Of a DNA stretch of 64,000 nucleotides, positions 17,409 to 26,297 are shown piece after piece. The notes beneath the pieces were generated by a model, which saw nothing but the letters and a program-made list of their open reading frames with translations, did not search any database and was not told where the DNA came from. This DNA is from Mesotoga sp. BH458_6_3_2_1. Its GTDB lineage: Bacteria > Thermotogota > Thermotogae > Petrotogales > Kosmotogaceae. The position numbers and the translations under genes were made by a program. The stretch lies in assembly GCF_003664995.1 (NCBI RefSeq), contig NZ_JFHL01000029.1, forward strand, positions 310,001 through 374,000. The letters run 5' to 3'. How positions within the stretch are numbered: position 1 is the first letter of the stretch; each line of letters starts with the position of its first letter.

Positions 17409-18216
17409 AGGTGACTACCCCCTTTCTACAGAGATAGCAATCAATAGCCAGTGAAACTGGAAGAATCGCAATATGACAGGGCGCAGTCTCAATGCTCACC
17501 GAGTAAGCGGTTATTCCCTCTCCCAGTCCTTGATAACCGATATGTAGAGAATTGATCTCATTCAAAAGCTTCTCCTCAAGAAAGGCGTAGCCAACGTCAG
17601 GATTCCTCGAATCTAACTCTCTAGTCAGAGCAAACTTGGCAAGGAGCATAGACTTTTCTGAGCTTCCCCCGATGCCTATTCCCACTCTGAGCGGAGGACA
17701 ACCCCTGGCTCCTCCTTCAGAAATTGAACTGACAATTATCTCAATGAACTCTTCTTGCGATGTTGTCGGGTTGAGCATGAACAGTCTTGAGAGATTCTCA
17801 CTGCCACCGCCTTTCACGAGGAAACGTATCTCTAATTCTCTTCCGGAAACCATGAAAGTATGCACTACCGAAGGTGTATTGTCTCCAGTGTTTTCCCTGT
17901 GTATTAGGGGGTCCCTCACAACTGAATATCGGTAGGGGTTTGTTGAATACGCTCTCCTGACAGCCATATTGAGGGTATCTGATATGGGCTCCTCAAGAGA
18001 TATCTCCTGACCGATGAAGACAAAAAATTCAATGAACCCTGTGTCCTGGCACAGAGGAAGCTTCAGCTTTTCTGCAAGTATTGAGTTTTCGTTTAGAACA
18101 GATGAGAAGGGACCATCGTAGAGGTATAGAGAAGATTTGATCTTATCATCCATTATTGTGTTTGCCTCTACTAATGCGGTCTCGACCTTTCCCACTATTG
18201 AAGATGCTTTTATCAA
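17395..18216 (-). CDS. fumarate hydratase class I, alpha subunit (4Fe-4S)
   Basis: 273 residues. LCQDTGF contains the first cluster cysteine, GARGCPPLRVGIGIGG the second, and ETAPCHIAILPVSL the third, as in the N-terminal half of class I fumarases. It binds the oxygen-sensitive 4Fe-4S cluster that activates fumarate or malate. Start is a TTG at 18216 with GAGGTGAC upstream. It is the first gene of a fumarase-malic enzyme unit. As with the beta chain, tartrate dehydratase is the alternative reading. Confidence 0.93.
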   Translation of the reverse strand: MIKASSIVGKVETALVEANTIMDDKIKSSLYLYDGPFSSVLNENSILAEKLKLPLCQDTGFIEFFVFIGQEISLEEPISDTLNMAVRRAYSTNPYRYSVVRDPLIHRENTGDNTPSVVHTFMVSGRELEIRFLVKGGGSENLSRLFMLNPTTSQEEFIEIIVSSISEGGARGCPPLRVGIGIGGSSEKSMLLAKFALTRELDSRNPDVGYAFLEEKLLNEINSLHIGYQGLGEGITAYSVSIETAPCHIAILPVSLAIDCYLCRKGVVTFEDR

Positions 18217-18499
18217 GAAGTCACCTCATTATCTGAAAAAGCTAATGACTAGCCATGTCATATTCATTTATAACACTTTGCACATCCGATTGCCCCAATA
18301 ATCCATTTCTCCATTATCGGAAGCATGAAAAACATTAGCTTCTCAGCTGGAGACGAAAACTCAGAACCGAAAAAAGAGAGATAATGTGGAAGAATCTTAG
18401 ATGGAACGCTGAGTTGGGTTTTTCCAGTTAGATGCAGCGGCTCTTAAGGATTCACTAATCAGATTCCTCAGCTCTTAAGAAATAAACAAGCTGAAAAGC
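18217..18499. other. intergenic region between divergent fumarase and peroxidase genes
   Basis: No open reading frame or tRNA was recognised. A direct repeat of GCTCTTAAG about 35 bases apart (around 18429 and 18470) is the only visible structure. The region should hold the fumarase promoter on the minus strand; no consensus pair stands out. Confidence 0.5.
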
Positions 18500-18534
18500 T
18501 TCCATAGTACAACTAAATAGTGTACAATACTATT
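18500..18534 (+). promoter_or_regulatory. probable OhrR operator overlapping the glutathione peroxidase promoter
   Basis: Two inverted repeats lie back to back: TAGT-ACA-ACTA (18505-18515) and AATAGT-7-ACTATT (18516-18534). A likely -10 box, TACAAT (18523-18528), lies inside the second repeat, with a weak -35 TTCCAT 17 bases before. OhrR-type MarR regulators bind such AT-rich dyads and block the promoter until oxidised, and an OhrR gene is the second gene of this operon. Operator assignment is inference from position and symmetry. Confidence 0.6.
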
Positions 18535-18546
18535 GGAGGTGAAATA

Positions 18547-19026
18547 ATGAGTATTTATGATTTTCAACTGACTACGATTGACGGATGGAATAAATCAATG
18601 GAAGACTTCAAAGGAAAGGTATTGTTGTTGGTGAACACTGCAAGTAAATGCGGATTCACTCCGCAGTATGACGGTCTGCAGCAAATATTTGAAGAGTTCA
18701 AAGATAGAGATTTCGTTGTGCTAGGGTTCCCTTCTAATGATTTTCTCTTTCAAGAACCCGGCAGTGATGAAGATATAAAGGCTTTTTGCAGTACGAACTT
18801 CAACATTACATTTCCGTTGTTTTCGAAGATTCACGTGAAGGGAAAGGATATCCATCCACTTTATGAGTTTCTTACTTCAGGTGCCGGGAAGAAGGAGTAT
18901 TCGGGAAAAGTGAAGTGGAACTTTACTAAGTTCTTGATTAACAGAGAGGGCGAGATAATTGGAAGATTTGAGCCAAAGGAGGAACCCGAGTCATTTCGTT
19001 CGGCAATTGAGGAGGCGGTTATGTGA
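18547..19026 (+). CDS. glutathione peroxidase-like thiol peroxidase
   Basis: 159 residues from the ATG at 18547 (GGAGG seven bases upstream). NTASKCGFTPQY places the peroxidatic Cys at residue 35, so this is a cysteine and not a selenocysteine enzyme. AFCSTNFNITFP supplies a second, resolving-type cysteine, and KVKWNFTKFLI the active-site Trp/Asn. Bacterial members usually take electrons from thioredoxin. It would reduce organic hydroperoxides and H2O2. It is the first gene of an operon with an OhrR repressor, which fits peroxide-induced expression. Confidence 0.93.
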   Translation: MSIYDFQLTTIDGWNKSMEDFKGKVLLLVNTASKCGFTPQYDGLQQIFEEFKDRDFVVLGFPSNDFLFQEPGSDEDIKAFCSTNFNITFPLFSKIHVKGKDIHPLYEFLTSGAGKKEYSGKVKWNFTKFLINREGEIIGRFEPKEEPESFRSAIEEAVM

Positions 19027-19508
19027 GCAAGAAAGAAGAGGCTGCAATCCCAAGAGGGGAAGAACTCCTTAAGCTGGACAATCAGCTTTGTTTTGCTTTG
19101 TACTCCAGCTCAAGGGGTGTCACAAGGCTTTACAGACCGTTGCTTTCGGAATTAGGCATAACCTACCCCCAATACTTGGCAATGCTTGTTCTCTGGGAGA
19201 AGGAGCCCCTTACTGTAAAAGAACTCGGTGAAAGACTGTTTCTTGATTCCGGAACCCTGACTCCTTTGCTGAAGAGAATGGAGAAGCAGGGCCTCCTAAA
19301 GAGAGAAAGGTCTCAGGGTGATGAAAGGCAGGTGCTGATAAATCTAACCGAAGAAGGAAGAAAGCTTAAGGACAAGGCACTGGCTATTCCGCTGAAAATT
19401 GCCGATCAGGTAAATATCTCTCAAAGCGAGTTCATTTCTCTCTTGACATCTCTGAAAAAGCTGATGAGGAAGATTGATATGGGCGGCTCGAACAACTCCT
19501 TCGTATAG
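19023..19508 (+). CDS. ohrR: OhrR-type MarR-family organic peroxide sensor/repressor
   Basis: 161 residues from a GTG that overlaps the peroxidase stop. LDNQLCFALYSSSR with Cys23 is the diagnostic redox centre of OhrR, followed by YRPLL, LGITYPQYLAMLVLWE and the winged helix (TVKELGERLFLDSGTLTPLLKRMEKQGL). Cys23 is the only cysteine, so it is the one-cysteine (Bacillus subtilis-like) type, which is inactivated by mixed disulfide or overoxidation. It probably controls its own operon through the dyad at 18505-18534. Confidence 0.93.
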   Translation: MSKKEEAAIPRGEELLKLDNQLCFALYSSSRGVTRLYRPLLSELGITYPQYLAMLVLWEKEPLTVKELGERLFLDSGTLTPLLKRMEKQGLLKRERSQGDERQVLINLTEEGRKLKDKALAIPLKIADQVNISQSEFISLLTSLKKLMRKIDMGGSNNSFV

Positions 19509-19522
19509 TTGACGCAGGACAA

Positions 19523-20254
19523 ATGACAGTATTACAGTTCGTAATAATATATGTCGCGGGTGCCGTGGCTGGTTTTATGAATGTTATGGCGGGAGGGGGC
19601 TCAATGGTCACTCTCCCGGTACTTATGTGGATAGGATTGCCACCTGCTGTTGCCAATGCAACTAATAGACTGGGAGTGATATTTGAAAGCGGTATAGGAG
19701 TAAAGACCTTTCGATCCGAGGGAATGAGGTTTGAAAAGTCCACACTTCCGGCGATAGTGGCTGCTACGATAGGTTCAGTGATAGGTTCTATGTTTGTCTC
19801 GACAATACCCAAGGATGCACTGGAGAAAGTGATCGCAGTAGCGCTTCTTGTAGTTGTTATGATTATGTTACTGAAACCGACGCCGCTCACTTTTTCCAGA
19901 CCCTCTAGAGTCCTCTCAACTCTGATCTTTCTTGGAGTGGGCTTCTACGGCGGATTTTTGCAGGCGGGAGTTGGCTTCTTCCTGATTGGAGCACTTACCT
20001 TTTCGTACGGTTTTGATCTTGTGAGGACGAATTTCACGAAGATTCTCATTGTCTTCATCTACACGGTTTTTGCCCTGGTTATCTTCATCCTTAATGGGAT
20101 GATATACTGGATTCCCGGCCTGGTTCTCGCAGCAGGAAATGTTGTCGGGGCTTATTTTGCTGCCAGGTTATCGATAAGAAAGGGAAGCGGTTTTGTGAAA
20201 TGGATTTTGCTGATAATTGTGGTCGCTAACGCCATTAAGTATCTCTTCTTCTAG
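19523..20254 (+). CDS. TauE/SafE-family membrane transporter (sulfite exporter family)
   Basis: 243 residues with seven to eight predicted helices. GFMNVMAGGGSMVTLPVLMWIGLPPAVANATNR matches the first TauE repeat in register, including the GGGS and NATNR elements, and the second repeat begins at GFYGGFLQAGVGFFLIG. Family members move organic or inorganic anions such as sulfite, sulfoacetate or taurine breakdown products. An AGGA lies six bases before the ATG. The gene starts 14 bases after ohrR and may share its transcript, but has no obvious peroxide role. Confidence 0.88.
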   Translation: MTVLQFVIIYVAGAVAGFMNVMAGGGSMVTLPVLMWIGLPPAVANATNRLGVIFESGIGVKTFRSEGMRFEKSTLPAIVAATIGSVIGSMFVSTIPKDALEKVIAVALLVVVMIMLLKPTPLTFSRPSRVLSTLIFLGVGFYGGFLQAGVGFFLIGALTFSYGFDLVRTNFTKILIVFIYTVFALVIFILNGMIYWIPGLVLAAGNVVGAYFAARLSIRKGSGFVKWILLIIVVANAIKYLFF

Positions 20255-20260
20255 AGGAGT

Positions 20261-20980
20261 GTGACAGATTTTCCGATGAGAGAGCTTCTGAGTCTTCTGA
20301 AGAGAACAGGTTGCCTGACCGATCCCAGACTGGAGTCGGCCCTAATGGAACTTGACAGGAGGGATTTCGTCTCACCCGAAGTAGCGGATGAGGCTTACTC
20401 CGACAGAGCTCTACTAAGTCTTGCAAGCTCAGGGGAAATTTGCTCCACTTCTACTCAGCCATCCCTCTTGATAAGCATGATAGAAGAATTGAAACTGCAC
20501 GAAGACAACAAGGTCCTTGATCTTGGGACGGGAACCGGCTTCTGCGCGTGTCTGCTTGGAAAAATGCTGACAATGGGAAGCGCAGTCTCAGTGGAGACCT
20601 CCAGAACGGTTGCATCTATTGCCTCGGAAAATCTGCGACGCTACCGCGTGAACAACGTGCAGATAGTGATCGGTGACGGCAGATGTGGTTTCAAAGAAGA
20701 AGCTCCGTACGATGCTATGATCTCTACAGTAGCCTTTCCGGGAATAACCGTAGAGCTGTTCAGTCAAATGAAGATCGGAGCGAGATCCATCGTCCCGATA
20801 CACAGAAGCTACATGAACACGCCCGTTTTCTTATTCGAAAAAACCGGTGAAGTAACTTTGAGAGCTGAGATAAGAACAGGAGCGGTCTTCATGGTAGTGG
20901 AAGACTCCAAACCGGACCCCCTTTACAGTGATAACAAGTTCTCACTTGAGCTTCGAGAGGGGAAATTTCGAAGGCTCTAG
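20261..20980 (+). CDS. protein-L-isoaspartate O-methyltransferase-like SAM-dependent methyltransferase
   Basis: 239 residues. An N-terminal PCMT-like segment (MELDRRDFVSP) and the SQP-type loop TSTQPSLLISMIEEL are followed by the SAM motif LDLGTGTGFCACLLG and the acidic residue of VSVETS. The family repairs isoaspartyl residues in aged proteins. The C-terminal part deviates from standard PCMT, so another acceptor is possible. Start taken as the GTG at 20261, only one base after GAGGAGT; an ATG at 20276 is the alternative. The stop is one base from the convergent M20 gene. Confidence 0.82.
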   Translation: MTDFPMRELLSLLKRTGCLTDPRLESALMELDRRDFVSPEVADEAYSDRALLSLASSGEICSTSTQPSLLISMIEELKLHEDNKVLDLGTGTGFCACLLGKMLTMGSAVSVETSRTVASIASENLRRYRVNNVQIVIGDGRCGFKEEAPYDAMISTVAFPGITVELFSQMKIGARSIVPIHRSYMNTPVFLFEKTGEVTLRAEIRTGAVFMVVEDSKPDPLYSDNKFSLELREGKFRRL

Positions 20981-20981
20981 C

Positions 20982-22043
20982 TCAGCTGTTGGCAACCTTC
21001 CAGAAAACCTCAACGCCCTTCTCAATAACGGAGTCAGCAGGCAAAAACCTTGAATTATGTAGTCCATGCTGTTCTCCTCTTCCTGTACCCAACCAGAAAA
21101 GTACCGAAGGGTATTTCATAGCGATCACCCCAAAATCCTCCCCCACGTATTTCATCTCTACCGGATTCACATCGACCAGGGCGCACAGTTTATCGTAGAG
21201 ATTTCTGTCTACATGAACCTGTGGATACTTAGAACCAATTTCCTGAGAGAACTTCAGACCTCTCTTAGTAGCGACTTCTATCCCAAGTTCTTCGAGTTCC
21301 ATGATTGCCTCTTCTGAAAGCTCAAAAGCTTTAGTTCTTACGGTCCCTGAAAGAGTGCAGGAATCTGCCACCACATTTCTAACCCTGCCCCCCTGTATGA
21401 GTCCAAATCTCAGTACGGAATCTCCTCTATCAACCGAATAGACCCTTTGAAGAAAATCCATAGCTCCCTCAATTGCGTCTCTTCCCTGCTTATAGAAAGC
21501 AACATGTGCCGACCTTCCCTCAAAAGTGCAATCCACTTCGAAGGCCGACGCAAAGAGGACGCCGGCTCTTGTGTAAACAGACCCTTCAGGAAATTCATCA
21601 TTCACATGAAGTGCCCAGGCCTCGGTTATTTCATATTGCTCCAATTTTGGTAAGCATTTCGTGGCACCGCCTCCGCCTTCTTCGGCCGGCTGGAAAAGAA
21701 AGAGAAAATTTCTGTTAAGATCGCTTGTTACTATTCTTTCTATAAGTCCAATGAGAATTGTCATATGAACATCATGGCCGCAAGCATGCATAAAACCTTC
21801 ATGTGCAGATTTGAACGGGGCATCTGTCTCTTCGAAAACAGGAAGAGCATCCATATCGGCTCGAAATAGAACGAAAGGGCCTTCAACCTTTTTCCATTTC
21901 GCCAGGATTCCGGTGCCCGCAACCTTTTCGTAGGAGACAGATAATCGATCCAGGAAACTCATAATGTAGGCTTGAGTCTTGAACTCATTGAATCCAATCT
22001 CCGGAATCTCATGTAAGTCATGCCTAATTCTCGCTAAATCCAT
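20982..22043 (-). CDS. M20-family metal-dependent amidohydrolase (hippurate hydrolase/N-acyl amino acid deacylase type)
   Basis: 353 residues from the ATG at 22043, eight bases after GGAGG; the longer reading to 22106 lacks a ribosome site. DLHEIPEIGFNEFKT, FRADMDALPV, MHACGHDVHM and the FQPAEEGGGG glutamate segment are the M20D signature with its two metal ligand sets; a lid domain lies in between. Such enzymes remove acyl groups from N-acyl amino acids or hydrolyse small amides. No neighbour points to the substrate. Confidence 0.92.
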   Translation of the reverse strand: MDLARIRHDLHEIPEIGFNEFKTQAYIMSFLDRLSVSYEKVAGTGILAKWKKVEGPFVLFRADMDALPVFEETDAPFKSAHEGFMHACGHDVHMTILIGLIERIVTSDLNRNFLFLFQPAEEGGGGATKCLPKLEQYEITEAWALHVNDEFPEGSVYTRAGVLFASAFEVDCTFEGRSAHVAFYKQGRDAIEGAMDFLQRVYSVDRGDSVLRFGLIQGGRVRNVVADSCTLSGTVRTKAFELSEEAIMELEELGIEVATKRGLKFSQEIGSKYPQVHVDRNLYDKLCALVDVNPVEMKYVGEDFGVIAMKYPSVLFWLGTGRGEQHGLHNSRFLPADSVIEKGVEVFWKVANS

Positions 22044-22185
22044 GTCTTCCTCCTCTAACGGCTCCTTCATAGGAACGAAGAACAGCTCAGGTTCTTCAAC
22101 TTTCACAACCTGCCAGCTGCAGCTATGAATTATCTCTTGGCGAACCCCATTCAGCAGCTCTCTAGTTGATTTATTATAAACAAAA

Positions 22186-22203
22186 AGGCGCCTAAAGGCG
22201 CCT
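22186..22203 (-). terminator. intrinsic terminator behind the secreted 187-residue protein gene
   Basis: AGGCGCCT at 22186-22193 and again at 22196-22203 is self-complementary, giving an eight-base stem with a minimal loop. On the minus strand it is followed by TTTTTG. It lies 18 bases past the stop of the gene at 22221. Confidence 0.82.
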
Positions 22204-22220
22204 CTTGATCGAATTCTTAA

Positions 22221-22784
22221 TCAATTGATGGCATAATCCCAAAGAGTTATTGTAGTAGAGTCATCTGCATAATCGTCGCCCATGTAGGTTTCAAGAGCGA
22301 AAGGAATGTTTGGATCAATTATCCAGTACATCGACAACTCTCCGTCCTCATTGTACAAAGCGACTTTTGTTCCAGTATACGTTCCATTCTTTCCTTCTAC
22401 TGAATACAGTCCCTCGTACTTGAGAGTACCGAATCCGTATAGTTTTGTGTTCATCTGCTCTTCCAGGTCAATTGCATCATAAATGAAAGATAGCATCGGA
22501 TTCAGGAAGATGTACATCATCATCGAGAACTGCTGACCGAACATCATATCTGAGGTGAGCTCAGTGTCAAGGGGTAGAAAGTAGGTAGTATCGTAATTCA
22601 GGATAAAATGGTTTTCATCGCGATCGATCGTTACCCCGTATATCATTTCCTTCTGCTCTCCATTCTCGAAGTACGAAATTTTGTTATAGACGTACTCCAC
22701 GGTAGAGTAATCCTGCAGAGGCACCCAAGATGCAAAAACGCTCGCCGCCAGAACCAATACTAGAATAACAGCAACTTTCTTCAC
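22221..22784 (-). CDS. secreted protein of unknown function
   Basis: 187 residues from a GTG with GGAGGTGA upstream. A clear Sec signal peptide (VKKVAVILVLVLAASVFA) is followed by a beta-rich mature domain with many aromatic and acidic residues and no cysteine, metal or catalytic motif. It is not recognised; the fold may resemble outer-membrane lipoprotein-sorting or LolA-like beta sandwiches, but that is a guess. It has its own promoter (TTGACT-19-TATAAT) and terminator, so it is a single-gene unit. Confidence 0.8.
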   Translation of the reverse strand: MKKVAVILVLVLAASVFASWVPLQDYSTVEYVYNKISYFENGEQKEMIYGVTIDRDENHFILNYDTTYFLPLDTELTSDMMFGQQFSMMMYIFLNPMLSFIYDAIDLEEQMNTKLYGFGTLKYEGLYSVEGKNGTYTGTKVALYNEDGELSMYWIIDPNIPFALETYMGDDYADDSTTITLWDYAIN

Positions 22785-22812
22785 ATTATCACCTCCAAAA
22801 CTTGGTACCAAC

Positions 22813-22843
22813 ATTATACAACTTTCTTGGCGAATAAAGTCAA
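22813..22843 (-). promoter_or_regulatory. sigma-70-type promoter of the secreted protein gene
   Basis: On the minus strand TTGACT (22843-22838) and TATAAT (22818-22813) are separated by 19 bases, 28 bases before the GTG start. The -10 is perfect; the spacer is slightly long. Confidence 0.65.
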
Positions 22844-22875
22844 ATGAACGAGAGAACAATGTAGTCTGGATTGGT

Positions 22876-22881
22876 TATAAT
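22876..22881 (+). promoter_or_regulatory. -10 box of the SDR gene
   Basis: A perfect TATAAT at 22876-22881 lies 17 bases before the TTG start at 22899. No strong -35 is seen. It overlaps the apparent upstream start at 22881, which argues against that start. Confidence 0.5.
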
Positions 22882-22898
22882 TGGCCGAGGTGATCATT

Positions 22899-23648
22899 TT
22901 GAAGAGAGCACTAGTTACCGGAGCTTCATCGGGAATCGGCGAGGTTTTTTCTTATGAGCTTGCAAAGCGTGGGTATGAAACGATCATTGTAGCCAGAAGA
23001 TTAGAAAGATTGCAGACGATTTCCGATCAAATTGAGAGAGATCTGGGAGTCAGATCTATTCCGTTGAAAGGTGATTTGACGAATGAAAACGACCTGGTCG
23101 AGGTTTCGAAACTGCTGAAAGACGTAGATCTTCTCATAAACAACGCAGGGTTCGGATTGATAGGTCCCTTTGAGGATATTGAAGCAGATAGAGAAATGCA
23201 GATGATCAAGTTGAATATTGGTGCTCTTTACTTCTTGACGAAGAAATATGCTCTCATACGCAACAGCATTGGCGGAGGAATAATAAACGTTGCTTCTACT
23301 GCCGCTTACTTGCCTGTGCCCGGAATGGCGGTTTATGCTGCTACAAAGGCCTTTGTACTTAGCTTAAGCGAAGCCGTCAGCGAAGAACTACAACCCAAGG
23401 GCTTCAAAGTGATGGTTCTGTCTCCTGGACCTACAAGAACAGAGTTTTTCGATGTCGCTTCGGGAGGAAGGAGGCAGTTGCCGGGATCGATGTCTCCTGA
23501 AGAAGTTGTGAAAAGTGCACTGGATGCATTTGAAAAAGGAAAGAGAAGCGTGGTAAGCGGGCTGATCAACAAAATAATCGCTTCCGGGTCAAGGCTGGTG
23601 CCCAGGGCAGTTGCTTTGAAAGCGGCCAGGAGGGCGTTTGAGGATTAG
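22899..23648 (+). CDS. short-chain dehydrogenase/reductase (classical SDR)
   Basis: 249 residues from the TTG at 22899, preceded by GAGGTGAT. TGASSGIG is the NAD(P)-binding glycine motif, NNAGFG the stabilising motif, and YAATKAF the catalytic Tyr-Lys pair with the serine in NVASTAAY. The basic RRLER after the second strand suggests NADP preference. The C-terminal half resembles the DltE/YqjQ-type SDRs. Substrate unknown; single-gene unit with its own promoter. Confidence 0.92.
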   Translation: MKRALVTGASSGIGEVFSYELAKRGYETIIVARRLERLQTISDQIERDLGVRSIPLKGDLTNENDLVEVSKLLKDVDLLINNAGFGLIGPFEDIEADREMQMIKLNIGALYFLTKKYALIRNSIGGGIINVASTAAYLPVPGMAVYAATKAFVLSLSEAVSEELQPKGFKVMVLSPGPTRTEFFDVASGGRRQLPGSMSPEEVVKSALDAFEKGKRSVVSGLINKIIASGSRLVPRAVALKAARRAFED

Positions 23649-23915
23649 GTAAAAACATTCACTCTTATGAAGAATAGACATGTAACCTTCACGATTGGCC
23701 GTTTATAAGGATTGAGACCATCTTGGCCGTTCATTCATATTCGAGGAAACACTGAGAAATATATCTAAGTTGCCAGGCTTCGATAGTTGCTTCATCTTAA
23801 GATTAATTCTGCATATCACCAGGACTCTAAGCGAACTATAAGCAAGGATTCTCAGGAAACTCTAAGAATGAGAGGTTAATATTTCATCGAGATCCAAATA
23901 ATGGAGGTATCGAAT

Positions 23916-24479
23916 ATGAAGAGAGTATTTTCAGCAGTATTAATGGTTCTCATTATTGGTTCAATGTCACTGGCCAGCGGCTCAATGACTGAGGAAGATG
24001 GAATTGCATTCATGAGAGAAGAAGAAAAGCTAGCTCACGATGTCTATACCGTACTCTATGAAATATGGGGATTGAATGTCTTCGGTAACATTGCTAGAAG
24101 TGAACAGACTCATACAGAAGCAGTTCTTTCTCTGATCGGTGATTTTGGCATGGTAGATCCAGTAGGTGAAAATGAAATTGGAGTCTTCACTAATTCAACG
24201 CTTCAGGAGCTTTATGATGAACTCATCGAGAGTGGAAGCAAGTCTCTTCTGGATGCGGTGAAAGTTGGTCTTCTAATAGAAGAGATAGATATTAAGGACC
24301 TGGAAGAATTGCTTGAGGGAGACATCGACTCGAGAACTGCGAGGGTATACGAAAATCTGCTTAGAGGTTCTGAGAACCACCTAAGGGCATTCCTCAGACA
24401 GTATGAGAGACTCGCTGGAAGCTATACGCCTGAAGTACTCGATGTTGAGAGGTTCAACGAGATAGCATCTGGCAGATAG
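23916..24479 (+). CDS. secreted DUF2202 (ferritin-like) protein
   Basis: 187 residues from the ATG at 23916 (GGAGG upstream). A signal peptide of about 20 residues ends near SLASG. The mature part matches DUF2202: EEEKLAHDVYTVLYE, RSEQTHTEAVLSLI and GSENHLRAFLRQYE give the paired Glu/His sets of a ferritin-like four-helix bundle, which would bind two metal ions. Its biochemical role is not established; metal storage or an oxygen or peroxide role is plausible. It has a terminator directly downstream. Confidence 0.9.
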   Translation: MKRVFSAVLMVLIIGSMSLASGSMTEEDGIAFMREEEKLAHDVYTVLYEIWGLNVFGNIARSEQTHTEAVLSLIGDFGMVDPVGENEIGVFTNSTLQELYDELIESGSKSLLDAVKVGLLIEEIDIKDLEELLEGDIDSRTARVYENLLRGSENHLRAFLRQYERLAGSYTPEVLDVERFNEIASGR

Positions 24480-24502
24480 ACTTTACAGTAATTCAGATCA
24501 TT

Positions 24503-24528
24503 GGGCGGACATTCCGCCCTTTCTTTTT
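24503..24528 (+). terminator. intrinsic terminator behind the DUF2202 gene
   Basis: GGGCGGA at 24503-24509 pairs with TCCGCCC at 24513-24519 across a three-base loop and is followed by TTTCTTTTT. It lies 23 bases past the stop codon. Confidence 0.9.
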
Positions 24529-24610
24529 GGAATTAGTTATTCTGTGGCCTTTAGAAACTTTCTTTCCACCAAGATCGTTTCAAGTAATTAGATGACATCC
24601 TAACCGACCA

Positions 24611-24638
24611 TTGCTCAGGACTCGTAATGACCTATAAT
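24611..24638 (+). promoter_or_regulatory. sigma-70-type promoter of the DegV-family gene
   Basis: TTGCTC (24611-24616) and a perfect TATAAT (24633-24638) are 16 bases apart and lie about 30 bases before the GTG start. Confidence 0.6.
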
Positions 24639-24668
24639 CTTATTATATGAAAGTAGAGGAGGGATACG

Positions 24669-25493
24669 GTGGTCAGGATAGTAACGGACAGCTCATGTGA
24701 TCTACCGGTTGAAACGTTAAAGAAGTATGGTATTCCCTTTGCCTCTCTCAACATTTCTGTAGATGATATGACTTTCAAGGAAGATATCGACATTACTCCA
24801 GAGGAGTTCTGGCGATTAATGGGCAAATCCCGTGAACTTCCGAAGACATCTCAGCCTTCGCCGGCCGATTTTGCAGGAATCTTTGAGGATATTCAGAAGA
24901 TGGGCGAAATTCCACTATGTATTACGATATCATCGAAGCTCAGCGGTACCTATCAATCAGCGGTCCTTGGTGCCGAAATGAGCGGAGGCAAGGCGATCGT
25001 GTTCGATTCTCTTGCAGGTTCGATTTCGCATGGCATCCAGGTGCTGATGGCCGCCAGAATGGCTGAATCGGGTGCTAAGTTGGGCGAAATAGTCGAAGCG
25101 CTTGAAGAGTACAGAAAAAACGTGAAGATAATCATCCCTCTTGCGACAGTGGAGAATATCGTCAAAGGTGGCCGTCTGAGCAAATTTCAAGGGAGCCTGG
25201 TCAACATATTGAATATGAAGATTATCCTGCACGGTATAAATGGCGAAGTGAAGCTCCTTAAGAAGGTAAGAGGAAGCAGGAGATTTAGAGAAGCAATAAT
25301 TGAGTTGATAGCTGATGCCTCAAAATCCGGAAAGAAGATTTTTGGCATTACACACGTCAATAATCTCGAAGAGGCTGAATTCTTTGCATCTGAAATAAGA
25401 AAACGCGTGCTAGATTCGGAAGTCATAATTGGAAAGATGGGTCCTGCAATTGCCACATACGCTGGAGAGGGTGGACTTATATTGGCGCTCTAA
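24669..25493 (+). CDS. DegV-family fatty-acid-binding protein
   Basis: 274 residues from a GTG with AGGAGG seven bases before. VTDSSCDLPVE at the start, TSQPSPADF, TISSKLSGTYQSA and the C-terminal GPAIATYAGEGGL are the DegV signatures. DegV proteins bind a single fatty acid chain; in Firmicutes the FakB members present it to a kinase, FakA, for phosphorylation and use in phospholipids. No fakA-like gene is in this window. Single-gene unit. Confidence 0.94.
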   Translation: MVRIVTDSSCDLPVETLKKYGIPFASLNISVDDMTFKEDIDITPEEFWRLMGKSRELPKTSQPSPADFAGIFEDIQKMGEIPLCITISSKLSGTYQSAVLGAEMSGGKAIVFDSLAGSISHGIQVLMAARMAESGAKLGEIVEALEEYRKNVKIIIPLATVENIVKGGRLSKFQGSLVNILNMKIILHGINGEVKLLKKVRGSRRFREAIIELIADASKSGKKIFGITHVNNLEEAEFFASEIRKRVLDSEVIIGKMGPAIATYAGEGGLILAL

Positions 25494-26297
25494 ACTCACA
25501 ATTTAGAGTAACCAATAAGGCCCAGAAAACTTGAGATTACAGGTTGCCGGTTGAAGCGACAGAAGAACAAGATATTGAATCAAGCTGGAATACGAAGAAT
25601 TCAGAGCTGGGGAAGACCGCGCTTGGATGCAATACCGATTCGCAGCGAAGCATTCTCTGTTGAAGGACTGCGACCATACTTTTGGTCGTGAATGACGTAG
25701 AATCTGGTTCCTAAAACTATTTTATCTTGAGGAAGAATCAGACTTCCATTCTTTCAGTGAACTGTCATGTTTCCATCTAGGATCAGACGAACTAACTCAT
25801 GTGTAGGATTACGAATCAGCCCCCGCAACTCTGAAGACAGAAGCTAACAAGCAACTCGAGGGTCAATCAACGATTCTCACAATTGCAGCACCATACCCAG
25901 GATGCTCTTGGCACCCTTATTTGTTCTGTTGAAAGTCTTCGAAGGAGGATCGAATATCTCTCGTTCCAATAAGTTCAGTACTAGCAAATAGCATTTCTTC
26001 AAAGGCACTACCAGAAAACTTCTTGGAAGATAAACAGATCAAACCAAAACTATGCCAGGCTCTAAAAAAAAGAGCGTCATATTCGTCTATAGTTGATTAG
26101 GAACATCTTTGTCTGTTTCCTCTGGCCGTATCGGGAGGACAACTGATCATTAATGAACAGCTCTTGTTACATCTCTTCCTGTCAAAAGGCATACGAAACT
26201 CTCTACAACGCTCCTCCTAATCGTCACGAAATACAGAATTCTCGTCTTCGAAAGGTAAATTCAGCTTTCTCCCTCACTAATACCTAACTGAATATTC
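25494..26297. other. 800-base gap without recognisable genes
   Basis: No frame longer than about 60 codons is open on either strand, and no tRNA or riboswitch was recognised. A short hairpin CGACCA-TACTTT-TGGTCG lies near 25668-25685, and a run of eight A at 26066-26073. The base composition resembles the rest of the genome. It could be a decayed gene or a region carrying small RNAs; the sequence alone does not tell. Confidence 0.5.
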
